64,000 nt of DNA, from contig JAGFBZ010000726.1 in the NCBI GenBank assembly GCA_018398805.1, forward strand, positions 108,501-172,500, given 5' to 3'. The position numbers and the translations under genes are program-made. Below, one piece after another: positions 12,001 through 27,000 of the stretch. The number at the start of each line of letters is the position of its first letter. Position 1 is the first letter of the stretch. Under the pieces are notes generated by a model. The model was not told the origin of the DNA. It was given only the letters and a program-made list of their open reading frames with translations, and made no database searches. Source of the stretch: Hirundichthys speculiger (taxonomy: Eukaryota > Chordata > Actinopteri > Beloniformes > Exocoetidae).

Positions 12001-15000
12001 TGGTTCCTGAAGACAGAGCAGCAGACCTGGACGTCCCTCTGATGTCCCCGTCTGGTTTCTGAAGACACAGCAGCAGACCTGGACGTCCCTCTGATGTCCC
12101 CGTCTGGTTCCTGAAGACACAGCAGCAGACCTGGACGTCCCTCTGATGTCCCCGTCTGGTTCCTGAAGACACAGCAGCAGACCTGGACGTCCCTCTGATG
12201 TCCCCGTCTGGTTCCTGAAGACACAGCAGCAGACCTGGACGTCCCTCTGATGTCCCTATCTGGTTCCTGAAGACGCAGCAGCAGACCTGGATGTCCCTCT
12301 GATGTCCCTGTCTGGTTCCTGAAGACACAGCAGCAGACCTGGACGTCCCTCTGATGTCCCCGTCTGGTTCCTAAAGACACAGCAGCAGACCTGGACGTCC
12401 CTCTGATCTCATTATCTGGTTCCTGAAGACAGAGGAACAGACCTGGACGTCCCTCTGATGTCCCCGTCTGGTTCCTGAAGACACAGCAGCAGACCTGGAC
12501 GTCCCTCTGATCTCATTATCTGGTTCCTGAAGACACAGCAGCAGACCTGGACGTCCCTCTGATGTCCTTATCTGGTTCCTGAAGACACAGCAGCAGACCT
12601 GGACGTCCATCTGATGTCCCCATCTGGTTCGTGAAGACACAGCAGCAGACCTGGACGTCCCTCTGATGTCCTTATCTGGTTCCTGAAGACACAGCAGCAG
12701 ACCTGGACGTCCCTCTGATGTCCTTATCTGGTTCCTGAAGACACAGCAGCAGACCTGGACGTCCCTCTGATCTCCTTATCTGGTTCCTGAAGACAGAGCA
12801 GCAGACCTGGACGTCCCTCTGATGTCCTTATCTGGTTCCTGAAGACACAGCAGCAGACCTGGACGTCCCTCTGATGTCCCCGTCTGGTTCCTGAAGACAC
12901 AGCAGCAGACCTGGACGTCCCTCTGATGTCCCCGTCTGGTTCCTGGACGACCCTCTGATCTCCTTATCTGGTTCCTGAAGACCTTCAAGCGTCTCCAGGA
13001 CGGGGTCTGAACCTGGATCAGCTGTGACGTCAGCAGGATTTAGAGAAACTAACGTTTGGTAGAAAGAGGGCGGGGCTTGAGCGCCACCTGCCGGCGGCCT
13101 GGATTGGGCCGACAGACACCCGGATCTCCACGTGGACGTCACCCCTGAGCTTCTGGAAGGTTCCTCTCTGCGGCGCCGCTGACACGCCTGTCAGCTGGAG
13201 CGTCTGAGCATCCGTGAGGCGGTCTGACGGCGAGGACCGTTTCCTGGGACGTCCCGGTCCAGCGGGTTCCCCCCTCAGACATGGAAGACGCTCGCTCTAA
13301 CAGCTCAGCATAATGGGCCCGACAGCGCCGCTGCTGCAGCCATCCGGCCCGCCGGGCTTCACGGGCTCTATGGAAATGAGGCGCCGCCTCCACGCTCAGA
13401 CGCTCAGGCGTCGCTGCTGCCAGCCGCTCATCTGACTACCATGAAGCCCGGCTCTGCTGCCGCCTCCACCACCGCCGGCCCCTCTGAGGAGGCGGCGCCA
13501 CGTCCTCTGAATATCAGAGCAGAGCTGCAGCTCGTCCTGCTGTCTGCTGGACCCTCCGGGTCCTGGACCAGACGAGACCAGAGACACCTGAACCTCCGAA
13601 CCTCCTGGTTACCTCAGACCGCTCACTTTACCTGCTTTTACCTGGTAACACTCACTTTACCTGGTAAACTGGTACACCTCATTTACTGGTTACCTGTAAC
13701 ACGTTTACCTGGTAACGACGCAGTTACCTGGTACACTTTACCTGGTAACACAGTTTTATCTGGTAACACCTCAGTTACTGGGTAACACTCAGTTTACTGG
13801 TAACAGTTTACCTGGTACACCTGGTAACAGTTTCCTGGTAACAGTTTACCTGGTACCCTCAGTTTATCTGGTAACACCTCAGTTTAACCTGGTAACACCT
13901 CAGTTTATCTGGTAACACCTCAGTTTACCTGGTAACACCTCAGTTTACCTGGTAACACCTCAGTTTACCTGGTAACACCTCAGTTTACCTGGTAATACCT
14001 CAGTTTACCTGGTAATGCCTCAGTTTACCTGGTAACACCTCAGTTTACCTGTTAATACCTCAGTTTATCTGGTTACACCTCATTTAACTTGTAACACCTC
14101 AGTTTATCTGGTAACACCTCAATTTACCTGGTAACACCTCAGTTTACCTGGTAACACCTCAGTTTATCTGTTAACACCTCAGTTTACCTGGTAATACCTC
14201 AGTTTATCTGTTAACACCTCAGTTTACCTGGTAATACCTCAGTTTACCTGGTAATGCCTCAGTTTACCTGGTAAAACCTCAGTTTACCTGGTAACACCTC
14301 AGTTTACCTGGTAACCCTCAGTTTATCTGGTAACACCTCAGTTTACCTGGTAACACCTCAGTTTACCTGTTAATACCTCAGTTTATCTGGTTACACCTCA
14401 TTTAACTTGTAACACCTCAGTTTATCTGGTAACACCTCAATTTACCTGGTAACACCTCAGTTTACCTGGTAACACCTCAGTTTATCTGTTAACACCTCAG
14501 TTTACCTGGTAATACCTCAGTTTACCTGGTAATGCCTCAGTTTACCTGGTAACACCTCAGTTTACCTGGTAACACCTCAGTTTACCTGTTAATACCTCAG
14601 TTTATCTGGTTACACCTCATTTAACTTGTAACACCTCAGTTTCTGTAACACCTTTACCTGGTACACCTCAGTTTACCTGTAACACCTCAGTTTATCGGTA
14701 AACACTCAGTTTACCTGGTAACACCTCAGTTTATCTGTTAACACCTCAGTTTACCTGGTAATACCTCAGTTTACCTGGTAATGCCTCAGTTTACCTGGTA
14801 AAACCTCAGTTTATCTGGTAACACCTCAGTTTACCTGGTAATGCCTCAGTTTATCTGGTAACACCTCAGTTTACCTGGTAACACCTCAGTTTACCTGGTA
14901 ACACCTCAGTTTATCTAGTTACATCTCATTTACCTGGTAACACTGCAGTTTAACTGTTAAAGTCGTCATTTTAAAATCCTCAAAACCTTTTTTAGCGTCA

Positions 15001-18000
15001 GCTGAACAACATTTGAGCTTTTAATTACAAGCTTCTGTTTTTATTTATTCGACTAATTTAATTGGTGCGTTTAACTCTTCTATTACATCACGTCTAGTTG
15101 CTTTTAGCCCTAAACAGGAATCAGAGTAAAGATGGAGCTGGAACAGATGTGGACAGATGTGGTCGACGCTAGCAGTACTTCATTGTACTGACCCAGACCC
15201 AGACCCAGAACCAGAACCAGAACCAGACCCAGACCCAGATGGAAACCTGTTACAGGTGTTTCTGTGTTCTGTTCTGGGTTTACGGGACATTAAACCGGAC
15301 CTTCATGTTGCTGTGGTGCTGATGTCGTTCATCTGGAACCTTCTGCTGGTTCCAGGTTTGACTGGTCAGAACCCTGCAGGCTCTGAGGAGCTCCGGGGTC
15401 TGATGTTGGGACAAATCTGCTGGGACGTCCAACGCTAGAGACACACCTGTCCCCTCCTCTAATCAGAGGACGTCTCTTCTCCACATCATGAGGCTTCCGG
15501 ATCTTTCTCAGCAGTGACTCCGCTGTCCGTGGTCCTGATCCGGACCCCCCCCCCACATTCGAGTGACTCCACCCCAGAGCCACACAGAAGCGCTCACAGG
15601 CGCACGCACACACATGCGCTCAGAGGGGCTAATTAAGGCTTTAATATGCAAATGAGATCTGCAGTAAATTACACAGCTGCTGGCAAATCTGCCTGTTTTT
15701 TCCTGAAAATACATCAGCAGAGAGCAGCGACGAGTGTGTTGCTGCAGTTGTTGTTGTGTTTGCAGAGAGACGGGGGACTGCCCCCCCACCCCCCCCCCCC
15801 CCCGCCCCCCCACCCCCCCCCACCCCCCCCCCCCCACCAGCTCCATCTTCCAGACCAACCACAAGCAGGTCTCAGTGGTCCGTTGGTCCCATCAGCTCCA
15901 GCAGAAAACACACGACCGGTGTTGCTCACAGCTCTGAAGTAGCTAACATCACGACGGCAACGGCTCTGAAGTAGCTAACATCACGACAGCAACGGCTCTG
16001 AAGTAGCTAAATCACGGCAACGGCTCTGAAGTAGCTACATCACGACAGCAACGGCTCTGACTAGCAACGACGGCAATGGCTCTGAAGTAGCTAACATCAC
16101 GACTGCAACGGCTCTGAAGTAGCTAACATCACGACAGCAACGGCTCTGAAGTAGCTAACATCACGACAGCAGCGGCTCTGAAGTAGCTAACATCACGACA
16201 GCAGCGGCTCTGAAGTAGATAACATCACGACAGCAGCGGCTCTGAAGTAGCTAACATCACGACAGCAACGGCTCTGAAGTAGCTAACATCACGACAGCAG
16301 CGGCTCTGAAGTAGCTAACATCAAGACAGCAACGGCTCTGAAGTAGCTAACATCACGACAGCAACGGCTTTGAAGTAGCTAACATCACGACAGCAACGGC
16401 TCTGAAGTACCTAACATCACGACAGCAACGGCTCTGAAGTAGCTAACATCAAGACGGCAGCGGCTCTGAAGTAGCTAACATCACGACGGCAACGGCTCGG
16501 AAGTAGCTAACATCACGACGGCAACAGCTCTGAAGTAGCTAACATCACGACGGCAGCGGCTCTGAAGTAGCTAACATCACGACGGCAACGGCTCTGAAGT
16601 AGCTAACATCAAGACAGCAGCGGCTCTGAAGTAGCTAACATCACGACGGCAACGCTCTGAAGTAGCTAACGGACGCAACGGCTCTGAAGTAGCTAACATC
16701 ACGACGGCAACGGCTAAGTAGCATCACGACGCAGGCTCTGAAGTAGCTAACATCACGACAGCAACGGCTCTGAAGTAGATACGACCATCACGACAGCAGC
16801 GGCTCTGAAGTAGCTAACATCACGACAGCAGTGGCTCTGAAGTAGCTAACATCACGATGGCAACGGCTCTGAAGTAGCTAACATCACGATGGCAACGGCT
16901 CTGAAGTAGCTAACATCACGACAGCAGCGGCTCTGAAGTAGCTAACATCACGACGGCAGCGGCTCTGAAGTAGCTAACATCACGACGGCAACGGCTCTGA
17001 AGTAGCTAACATCACGACATTAACGGCTCTGAAGTAGCTAACATCACGACGGCAGCGGCTCTGAAGTAGCTAACATCACGACATTAACGGCTCTGAAGTA
17101 GCTAACATCACAACAGCAACGGCTCTGAAGTAGCTAACATCACGACAGCAACGGCTCTGAAGTAGCTAACATCACGACGGCAACGGCTCTGAAGTAGCTA
17201 ACATCACGACGGCAGCGGCTCTGAAGTAGCTAACATCACGACAGCAACATCTCGTAAGTAGCTAACATCAAGACAACAGCGGCTCTGAAGTAGCTAACAT
17301 CACGACGGCAACGGCTCTGAAGTAGCTAACATCACGACGGCAGCGGCTCTGAAGTAGCTAACATCACGACAGCAACATCTCGTAAGTAGCTAACATCAAG
17401 ACAACAGCGGCTCTGAAGTAGCTAACATCACGACGGCAACGGCTCTGAAGTAGCTAACATCACGACGGCAACGGCTCTGAAGTAGCTAACATCACGACAG
17501 CAACGTCTCTGAAGTAGCTAACATCACGACGGCAGCGGCTCTGAAGTAGCTAACATCACGACATTAACGGCTTGAAGTAGCTACAACATCAACGGCTCTG
17601 AAGTACGGCAACGGCTCTGAAGTAGCTAAACATCACGACGGCAACGGCTCTGAAGTAGCTAACATCACGACGGCAGCGGCTCTGAAGTAGCTAACATCAC
17701 GACGGCAACATCTCGTAAGTAGCTAACATCAAGACAACAGCGGCTCTGAAGTAAGCTAACATCACGACGGCAACGGCTCTGAAGTAGCTAACATCACGAC
17801 GGCAGCAGCTCTGAAGTAACATCACGACAGCAACATCTCGTAAGTAGCTAACATCAAGACAACAGCGGCTCTGAAGTAGCTAATATCACGACGGCAATGG
17901 CTCTGAAGTAGCTAACATCGCGACAGCAGCGGCTCTGAAGTAGCTAACATCACGACAGCAGCGGCTCTGAAGTTGCTAACATCACGACGGCAACGGCTCT

Positions 18001-21000
18001 GAAGTAGCTAACATCACGACGGCTAACATCACGACGGCAACGGCTCTGAATTAGCTAACATCACGACGGCAACGGCTCTGAAGTAGCTAACATCCGACAG
18101 CAGCGGCTCTGAAGTGGCTAACATCAGACAGCAACGGCTCTGAAGTAGCTAACATCACGACAGCAGCGGCTCTGAAGTAGCTAACATCACGACGGCAACG
18201 GCTCTGAAGTAGCTAACAACACGACGGCAACGGCTCTGAAGTAGCTAACATCACGACAGCAGCGGCTCTGAAGTAGCTAACATCACGACGGCAGCGGCTC
18301 TGAAGTTGCTAACATCAAGACAGCAACGGCTCTGAAGTAGCTAACATCACGACAGCAGCGGCTCTGAAGTAGCTAACATCACGACGGCAACGGCTCTGAA
18401 GTAGCTAACATCACGACGGCAACGTCTCGGAAGTAGCTAACATCACGACGGCAGCGGCTCTGAAGTAGCTAACATCACGACAGCAGCGGCTCTGAAGTAG
18501 CTAACATTACGACAGCAACGGCTCTGAAGTAGCTAACATCACGACAGCAACTGCTCTGAAGTAGCTAACATCACGACAGCAACGGCTCTGAAGTAGCTAA
18601 CATCACGACGGCAACGGCTCTGAAGTAGCTAACATCACGACAGCAACGGCTCTGAAGTAGCTAACATCACGACAGCAACGGCTCTGAAGTAGCTAACATC
18701 ACGACGGTAGCGGCTCACTGTCATCGCCAACAAAAGAGCCGAGGCCAGCTGTCAATCAAACAGCATCAAATGACATCCAGCAATCTGATTGGTCAGCTTC
18801 ATTAATTAACATAAATGTGTCTGATGTGGTGGAAAGACCAACAGAAACCAAAGCGAAGTCCTGGACCGGGCTGTAAACATGGGGGTCAACAGAGACCTGC
18901 TCCGGTCTGGAGGGAACACCTGGTGGTCGGTGGAGGAACTGTTGGTGGGCTGGTCTCCTCTGGGACAAAACGATGGCAGGTATCAGTTGAAATCCACCTC
19001 AGGTGCTCCGTCATCACATCTGAGCCACAAACAGGAAGTTCAGCGCTGCAGACGAGAGCCCAGACTGCCCTCTGGTGGTTGGAGGTGGAGTTACAGAGAC
19101 ACCGGTAGAAACGTCGGTCTCAGAAACTTCCTTGGTTCTGTGGTTCCGGCAGGTGGCGGTCTGATCTGTGAGGGACACGGAGACGCCGTCCCCAGCCGTC
19201 CCCAGATGTCCCCAACCGTCCCCGGCCGTCCCCGGCCGTCCCCTCCAGCTGCGCTCTGCCTGGCTGCGTTTCCCCTGAGCGCCGGCGTCATCGTAGCTGA
19301 AACCCGAGGACATGCGTGGTCGGGCCGCGCCGTCACCTGACCAGCCTGGGAAGGTTTCCCAGAGGCCTCTCTGTCTCACGCTGCTCCTTCAGACGTCTCC
19401 ACGGAGACACTGAGCTCCGTTCAGCTCAACGGTCGGGTTAACGGATCATGTGACGGCCTCGAAGACGTACAGACGAACGTCCCAGGAGCTGACGGGACTG
19501 AAGACTGAAGACGTCCTGTTGGCTGATACGTTCACTTCTAGCATCTGTTAACACAACGCTAACGGTGCAAGAGAAGCATCTGTTACTGTTCCTGGTCTGG
19601 AGTCCAGGCCACATGGTCGTCTGAGCTGGACACGATGTTTGCAGCATCATTAGAGCTGAGGATAGTTTCTGATTCAGACCACATCAGACCAGAAACCACA
19701 TCAGACCAGGTCGCTTAAAGAAAACCACGACAGCTCCGTCTCTAACCATAACGCTAATGCTCAGAGAAAACCCCGACAGCTCCATCTCTAATGCTTACCC
19801 TAATGCTAATGCTAATGCTGAGAGAAAACCCAGACAGCTCCATCTCTAATTCTAAGCCTAATGCTAACGCTAATGCTAATGCTGAGAGAAAACCCCGACA
19901 GCTCCATCTCTAACCCTAACGCTCAGAGAAAACCCCGACAGCTCCATCTCTGATGCTTACCCTAATGCTAATGCTAATGCTGAGAGAAAACCCAGACAGC
20001 TCCATCTCTAATGCTAACGCTAATGCTGAGAGAAAAACCCGACAGCTCCATCTCTAATGCTTACCCTAATGCTAACGCTAATGCTGAGAGAAAACCCAGA
20101 CAGCTCCATCTCTAATGCTAAGCCTAATGCTAACGCTAATGCTGAAAGAAAACCCCGACAGCTCCATCTCTAACACTAACCCTAATGCTAACGCTCAGAG
20201 AAAACCCCGACAGCTCGATCTCTAACCCTATCGCTAACGCTAACCCTAATACTGAGAGAAAACCCCAACAGCTCCATCTCTAATGCTAACCCTAATGCTA
20301 ACGCTAACCCTAATACTGAGAGAAAACCCCAACAGCTCCATCTCTAATGCTAACCCTAATGCTAACGCTAACGCTAATACTGAGAGAAAACCCCAACAGC
20401 TCCATCTCTAATGCTAACCCTAATGCTAACGCTAACCCTAATACTGAGAGAAAACCCAGACAGCTCCATCTCTAATGCTAAGCCTAATGCTAACGCTAAC
20501 GCTAATGCTGAGAGAAAACCCCGACAGCTCCATCTCTAACCCTAACGCTAATGCTGAGAGAAAACCCAGACAGCTCCATCTCTAACGCTAACCCTAATGC
20601 TAACCTTAACGCTCAGAGAAAACCCCGACAACTCCATCTCTAACGCTAACCCTAATGCTGAGAGAAAACCCAGACAGCTCCATCTCTAATGCTAACCCTA
20701 ATGGTAACGCTAACCCTAATACTGAGAGAAAACCCAGACAGCTCCATCTCTAATGCTAACCTTAATGCTAACGCTAACGCTAATACTGAGAGAAAACCCA
20801 GACAGCTCCATCTCAGAGGCTCCAGGCCTCACTTAGCAGTTAGATGTTCAAGTCCAGGACAGAAAACAGGACATGGAAGCAGGACTGAGGTTCATGAACC
20901 TTCTGGAACAACGAGAGCAGCTGACTGGAACACGTTTTTAAAGATGAGAGGATGAATAACATGATTTTAACGGGTTAAAATCATCGCACATGGACTCATA

Positions 21001-24000
21001 ATTATCGTGAGACCTGGACGTGAGGTGGCTGGTTCTGATCAGAACCTTGATTCTACCGTCTGGTCGGGTCCAGAGCTCCTGGAACGTCTACGACCACCTC
21101 GGACCCACTCTCAGGCACGGCGGTGGGCGGGTCATGATCTGGGAGAGCTGGTCTCAGCGGAGGTCTGGGCTGCTGATGATTGGCTGGCCTTCATCCTCGG
21201 ACCCTTCTGGGCCGGACCAGGACCAGAACCAGAACCAGAACAGAAGGTTTCCTGAAGGTGGATCTAGAAGCTGAATAAATGATGATGGTGTTGATCTGAG
21301 ATGTTGCTGCTGCTCTGATCCTCCACGCCGTCGTCCCTCAGATGTTTTTCTGTCTGTAAACACGCCGTTCAAACATGTGAAAACACGCTAATGAAGCTTC
21401 TTTCCGCCGGGTTTCCCCCCCGACGCCCTCAGCCGCGATGATCCCTCCGACGCCGGCTGACTGACGGGCCGTTCAGGAGAGGAGTTATCTCTGAAGTCCT
21501 CTGCCGTCCCACAAATCCTCCGCCAAATATTTAAGCATCAAACAGACAAACAGGCGGCGGGCGAGGCGCCGCGGTTAAGGGGAACTGTGGTTGGTCCCCT
21601 GATAAGGATCCATAAACAGGCTACAGAGAGACGCTGCCCTTCGGAAGGAGGCGGCGCTCCACCCGGGCCGGGCCGCATGAATATTTAAAACCGGTAAATA
21701 ATTAATAATTAACAACAAACAGGCCACTGATCAACTGGAGCAGTGTGGCAGCAGGCGCCAAGGAGCCAAGGAGACAAGGAGCCAAGGAGCCGACTCACCT
21801 CCTCCCTCCGTCCTGGCAGCCATCTTAGGAACCAGCACGTATGAGCGGGATCGGTTGATCTGGACCCCCGCTGCTTCAAGATGGTTCCATCCAGTCCCTA
21901 ACCCAGAACTGTCACTGAAAACTCCCAGAAACCCCTTCAGGACGGTTGACTACCAGAGACTGTCGGTCCTCAGGCCCGGATCACCTGAAAACTCCCAGAA
22001 ACCCCTTCAGGACGGTCGACTACCAGAGACTGTCGGTCCTCAGGACCAACCTCACCTGAAAACTCCCAGAAACCCCTTCAGGACGGTCGACTACCAGAGA
22101 CTGTCGGTCCTCAGGCCCGGATCACCTGAAAACTCCCAGAAGCCCCTTCAGGACGGTCGACTACCAGAGACTGACGGTCCTCAGGCCCGGATCACCTGAA
22201 AACTCCCAGAAACCCCTTCAGGACGGTCGACTACCAGAGACTGTCGGTCCTCAGGACCAACCTCACCTGAAAACTCCCAGAAACCCCTTCAGGACGGTCG
22301 ACTACCAGAGACTGACGGTCCTCAGACCCGGATCACCTGAAAACTCCCAGAAACCCCTTCAGGACGGTCGACTACCAGAGACTGACGGTCCTCAGGACCA
22401 ACCGCACCTGAAAACTCCCAGAAACCCCTTCAGGACGGTCGACTACCAGAGACTGACGGTCCTCAGGCCCGGATCACCTGAAAACTCCCAGAAACCCCTT
22501 CAGGAGGGTCGACTACCAGGGACTGACGGTCCTCAGGCCCGGATCACCTGAAAACTCCCAGAAACCCCTTCAGGACGGTCGACTACCAGAGACTGACGGT
22601 CCTCAGGCCCGGATCACCTGAAAACTCCCAGAAACCCCTTCAGGACGGTCGACTACCAGAGACTGCCGGTCCTCAGGCCCGGATCACCTGAAAACTCCCA
22701 GAAACCCCTTCAGGACGGTCGACTACCAGAGACTGACGGTCCTCAGGCCCGGATCACCTGAAAACTCCCAGAAACCCCTTCAGGACGGTCGACTACCGGA
22801 GACTGACGGTCCTCAGGCCCGGATCACCTGAAAACTCCCAGAAACCCCTTCAGGAAAGTCGACTACCAGAGACTGACGGTCCTCGGGCCCGGATCATCTG
22901 AAAACTCCCAGAAACCCCTTCAGGACGGTCGACTACCGGAGACTGACGGTCCTCGGGCCCGGATCACCTGAAAACTCCCAGAAACCCCTTCAGGAAGGTC
23001 GACTACCAGAGACTGACGGCCCTCAGGCCCGGATCACCTGAAAACTCCCAGAAACCCCTTCAGGAAGGTCGACTACCGGAGACTGACGGTCCTCAGGCCC
23101 GGATCATCTGAAAACTCCCAGAAACCCCTTCAGGACGGTCGACTACCAGAGACTGCCGGTCCTCAGGCCCGGATCACCTGAAAACTCCCAGAAACCCCTT
23201 CAGGAAGGTCGACTACCAGAGACTGACGGCCCTCAGGCCCGGATCACCTGAAAACTCCCAGAAACCCCTTCAGGAAGGTCGACTACCAGAGACTGACGGC
23301 CCTCAGGCCCGGATCACCTGAAAACTCCCAGAAACCCCTTCAGGAAGGTCGACTACCGGAGACTGACGGTCCTCAGGCCCGGATCATCTGAAAACTCCCA
23401 GAAACCCCTTCAGGACGGTCGACTACCAGAGACTGACGGTCCTCAGGCCCGAATCACCTGAAAACTCCCAGAAACCCCTTCAGGACAGTCGACTACCAGA
23501 GACTGCCGGTCCTCAGGACCAACCTCATCTGAAAACTCCCAGAAACCCCTTCAGGACGGTCGACTACCAGAGACTGACGGTCCTCAGGCCCAGATCACCT
23601 CAAAACTCCCAGAAACCCCTTCAGGACGGTCGACTACCAGAGACTGCCGGTCCTCAGGCCCGGATCACCTGAAAACTCCCAGAAACCCCTTCAGGACGGT
23701 CGACTACCAGAGACTGACGGTCCTCAGGCCCGGATCACCTGAAAACTCCCAGAAACCCCTTCAGGACGGTCAACTACCAGAGACCGACGGTCCTCAGACC
23801 CGGATCACCTGAAAACTCCCAGAAACCCCTTCAGGACGGTCGACTACCAGAGACCGACGGTCCTCAGACCCGGATCACCTGAAAACTCCCAGAAACCCCT
23901 TCAGGACGGTCGACTACCAGAGACCGACGGTCCTCAGACCTGGATCTGGCTCCGCCCCGTTTGTGGCCCATACTTCTATTATTGTCACATATATTCAGAT

Positions 24001-27000
24001 ATTAACCGAGTTACAGCAGCACTCATGTTTCAGCTGAAACATCACGACTCTTCAAAGCTGCACATCCTTCAGTCTGACATCAGCCAGAGGACACATTTAA
24101 GACAAAAATCAGTCTCCAGCGCGTAAACATCACAGAGACAAACAAACAAAGACGCTGCGGAGTGAAATAAAACCTCTCTGGAAGCGTTCTGCGGATCGCC
24201 TTCAGAGCTGATTTTAAACTACGCTTTCCCTTCCTCTGAGATTTTAATTAATGCTTTAATATGCAAATAAGCAAGTGGAGATAAAATCACGACAAACAGA
24301 TGGCAAGTGTGGGTAATTATTTTGTGAATCCAGCAGAGGCGTGTATTAAAGTTATAGCATCGTTTTCCTGCAGCCGAGGAGGGAGGGGGAGGGGCCGTTA
24401 GAGCATGACATCATCGACAGACGACAGACGTGACCGTCTGCAAGCGTCCAGACGAGAGACTGTTTGAGACAAACCTCCCTGAGACGTCTCCTGGAGCTTC
24501 CTGAAGGACACTTTTAGGGCCTGGAGAAGACGCTAATGAGCTCAGTTATCAGGGGCTAGCTGTTTTAGCTTAGCTTATGCTAACCTGTAATGCGAGTGTC
24601 ACTGCTGAAACAACATCTGAAACGACTGCTGGCAGAGCTGAAACCAGGACCAACAGACTGCTGTTCCTCTACCGACCACTAGAGGCTGCGGTTCCTCTAC
24701 CGACCACTAGAGGCTGCGGTTCCTTTATTGACCGCTAGAGGCTGCGGTTCCTCTATTGACCGCTAGAGGCTGCAGTTCCTCTATTTACCACTAGAGGCTG
24801 CGGTTCCTCTATTGACCGCTAGAGGCTGCAGTTCCTCTACCGACCACTAGAGGCTGCGGTTCCTCTACCGACCACTAGAGGCTGCGGTTCCTTTATTGAC
24901 CGCTAGAGGCTGCGGTTCCTCTATTGACCGCTAGAGGCTGCAGTTCCTCTATTTACCACTAGAGGCTGCAGTTCCTCTATTGACCACTAGAGGCTGCGGT
25001 TCCTCTATTGACCGCTAGAGGCTGCGGTTCCTCTATTGACCGCTAGAGGCTGCGGTTCCTCTATTGACCGCTAGAGGCTGCGGTTCCTCTATACCACCGC
25101 TAAGCTGCGTTTCTTCTACCGACCGCTAGAGGCTGCTGTTCTTCTACCGACCGCTAGAGGCTGCGGTTCCTCTATTGACCGCTAGAGGCTGCGGTTCCTC
25201 TACCGACCGCTAGAGGCTGCGGTTCCTCTACCGACCGCTAGAGGCTGCTGTTCTTCTACCGACCGCTAGAGGCTGCTGTTCTTCTACCGACCGCTAGAGG
25301 CTGCGGTTCCTCTATTGACCGCTAGAGGCTGCGGTTCCTCTACCGACCGCTAGAGGCTGCGGTTCCTCTACCGACCGCTAGAGGCTGCGGTTCCTCTACC
25401 GACCGCTAGAGGCTGCGGTTCCTCTATTGACCGCTAGAGGCTGCGGTTCCTCTATTTACCGCTAGAGGCTGCGGTTCCTCTATTGACCGCTAGAGGCTGC
25501 GGTTCCTCTATTGACCGCTAGAGGCTGCGGTTCCTCTACCGACCGCTAGAGGCTGCTGTTCTTCTACTGACCGCTAGAGGCTGCTGTTCTTCTACCGACC
25601 GCTAGAGGCTGCGGTTCCTCTGTTGACCGCTAGAGGCTGCGGTTCCTCTACCGACCGCTAGAGGCTGCTGTTCTTCTACCGACCGCTAGAGGCTGCGGTT
25701 CCTCTACCGACCGCTAGAGGCTGCGGTGGCCTCTTACCGACCGCTAGAGGCTGCGGTTCCTCTATTGACCGCTAGAGGCTGCGGTTCCTCTATTGACCGC
25801 TAGAGGATCCGGTTCCTCTATTGAACACTAGAGGATGCGGTTCCTCTACTGACCGCTAGAGGCTGCGGTTCCTCTATTGACCGCTAGAGGCTGCGGTTCC
25901 TCTATTGACCGCTAGAGGATCCGGTTCCTCTATTGAACACTAGAGGATCCGGTTCCTCTATTGAACACTAGAGGATGCGGTTCCTCTACTGACCGCTAGA
26001 GGCTGCGGTTCCTCTATTGACCGCTAGAGGATCCGGTTCCTCTATTGAACACTAGAGGATCCGGTTCCTCTATTGAACACTAGAGGATGCGGTTCCTCTA
26101 CTGACCGCTAGAGGCTGCGGTTCCTCTATTGACCGCTAGAGGATGCGGTTCCTCTACCGACCACTAGAGACCTGCAGTCCCTTTGACGGGCGACTCTGGT
26201 AGGTTTTTTTGGACCTGCTGGTCGTGGTTTCAACCTTCACTGCCGTCGGTTCAGATACTTGAAATGAGGATGTTTGGACAGATTTGATCAGAAAAGTGAT
26301 ATTAATTGGCATCAGCAAAGCCAGTGAAGCTAAAAAGCTAACTGTGATTGACAGGAGGTGGGCGTGTTCCAGTCAGTTTCCAGACCTGCTCATTTTACAA
26401 CACGGTGCCATGCGGGACGAGGAAGAAGAGGCTTCAGATCCAGTCTTCAGAAACCCGTGGATCATCCGTTAACGATATTTGAATCAGACACAGCTAATGA
26501 GACGGTAGCAACAGAAGTCATTTACGAGTCATAAACATCATTTAGCGCCACCTACCTGCTCCTCCTGAGTCACAGCGTCCACCTCCAGGGAAACCAGCGA
26601 CCGGTTGATCCTCAGGGCCAGACTCAGAGCCATCAGGCCTCCGAGCCTCACCGGGTTCTGACGGAGGTCCAGTCTCCGAACGCGACGACTCTCAGCGAGG
26701 AACTCGGCCAGCGCCACGGCACCTGGACCAGAGAACACAGGTGGTTTCAGGAGGTCACGTGACCCTGCGGGGTCGGTTTCAGCTGATCCGTGAAGAAGGA
26801 ACCATCTGATGGTGGCGGGTCTCAGTGGAGCGGGCGCAGGTTCGATTCCCGGCCTGTGAGGCTTCGGTTCACGTGTCCCCTGGTCTCGGTTCTGGTTCCT
26901 GTCTCTGACTGACTGATTAAAGGCCACGAGAGCCAGAAAGATCCGGAACAGAGAGAAGTTCCCGGGCCTCCTTCATGGGAACTAAATCACCTGCTGACGC

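Noticed and set aside
11503..12640. 205- and 229-codon frames in the 52-bp array
   Set aside because: A 52-residue periodic by-product of the minisatellite.
13632..18716. CRISPR-like arrays
   Set aside because: Units are contiguous with no unique spacers, in a vertebrate intron with no cas genes. They are minisatellites.
26839..26849. tRNA gene
   Set aside because: The B box is present but there is no acceptor stem, no clear A box and no complete cloverleaf. A SINE fragment is more likely.
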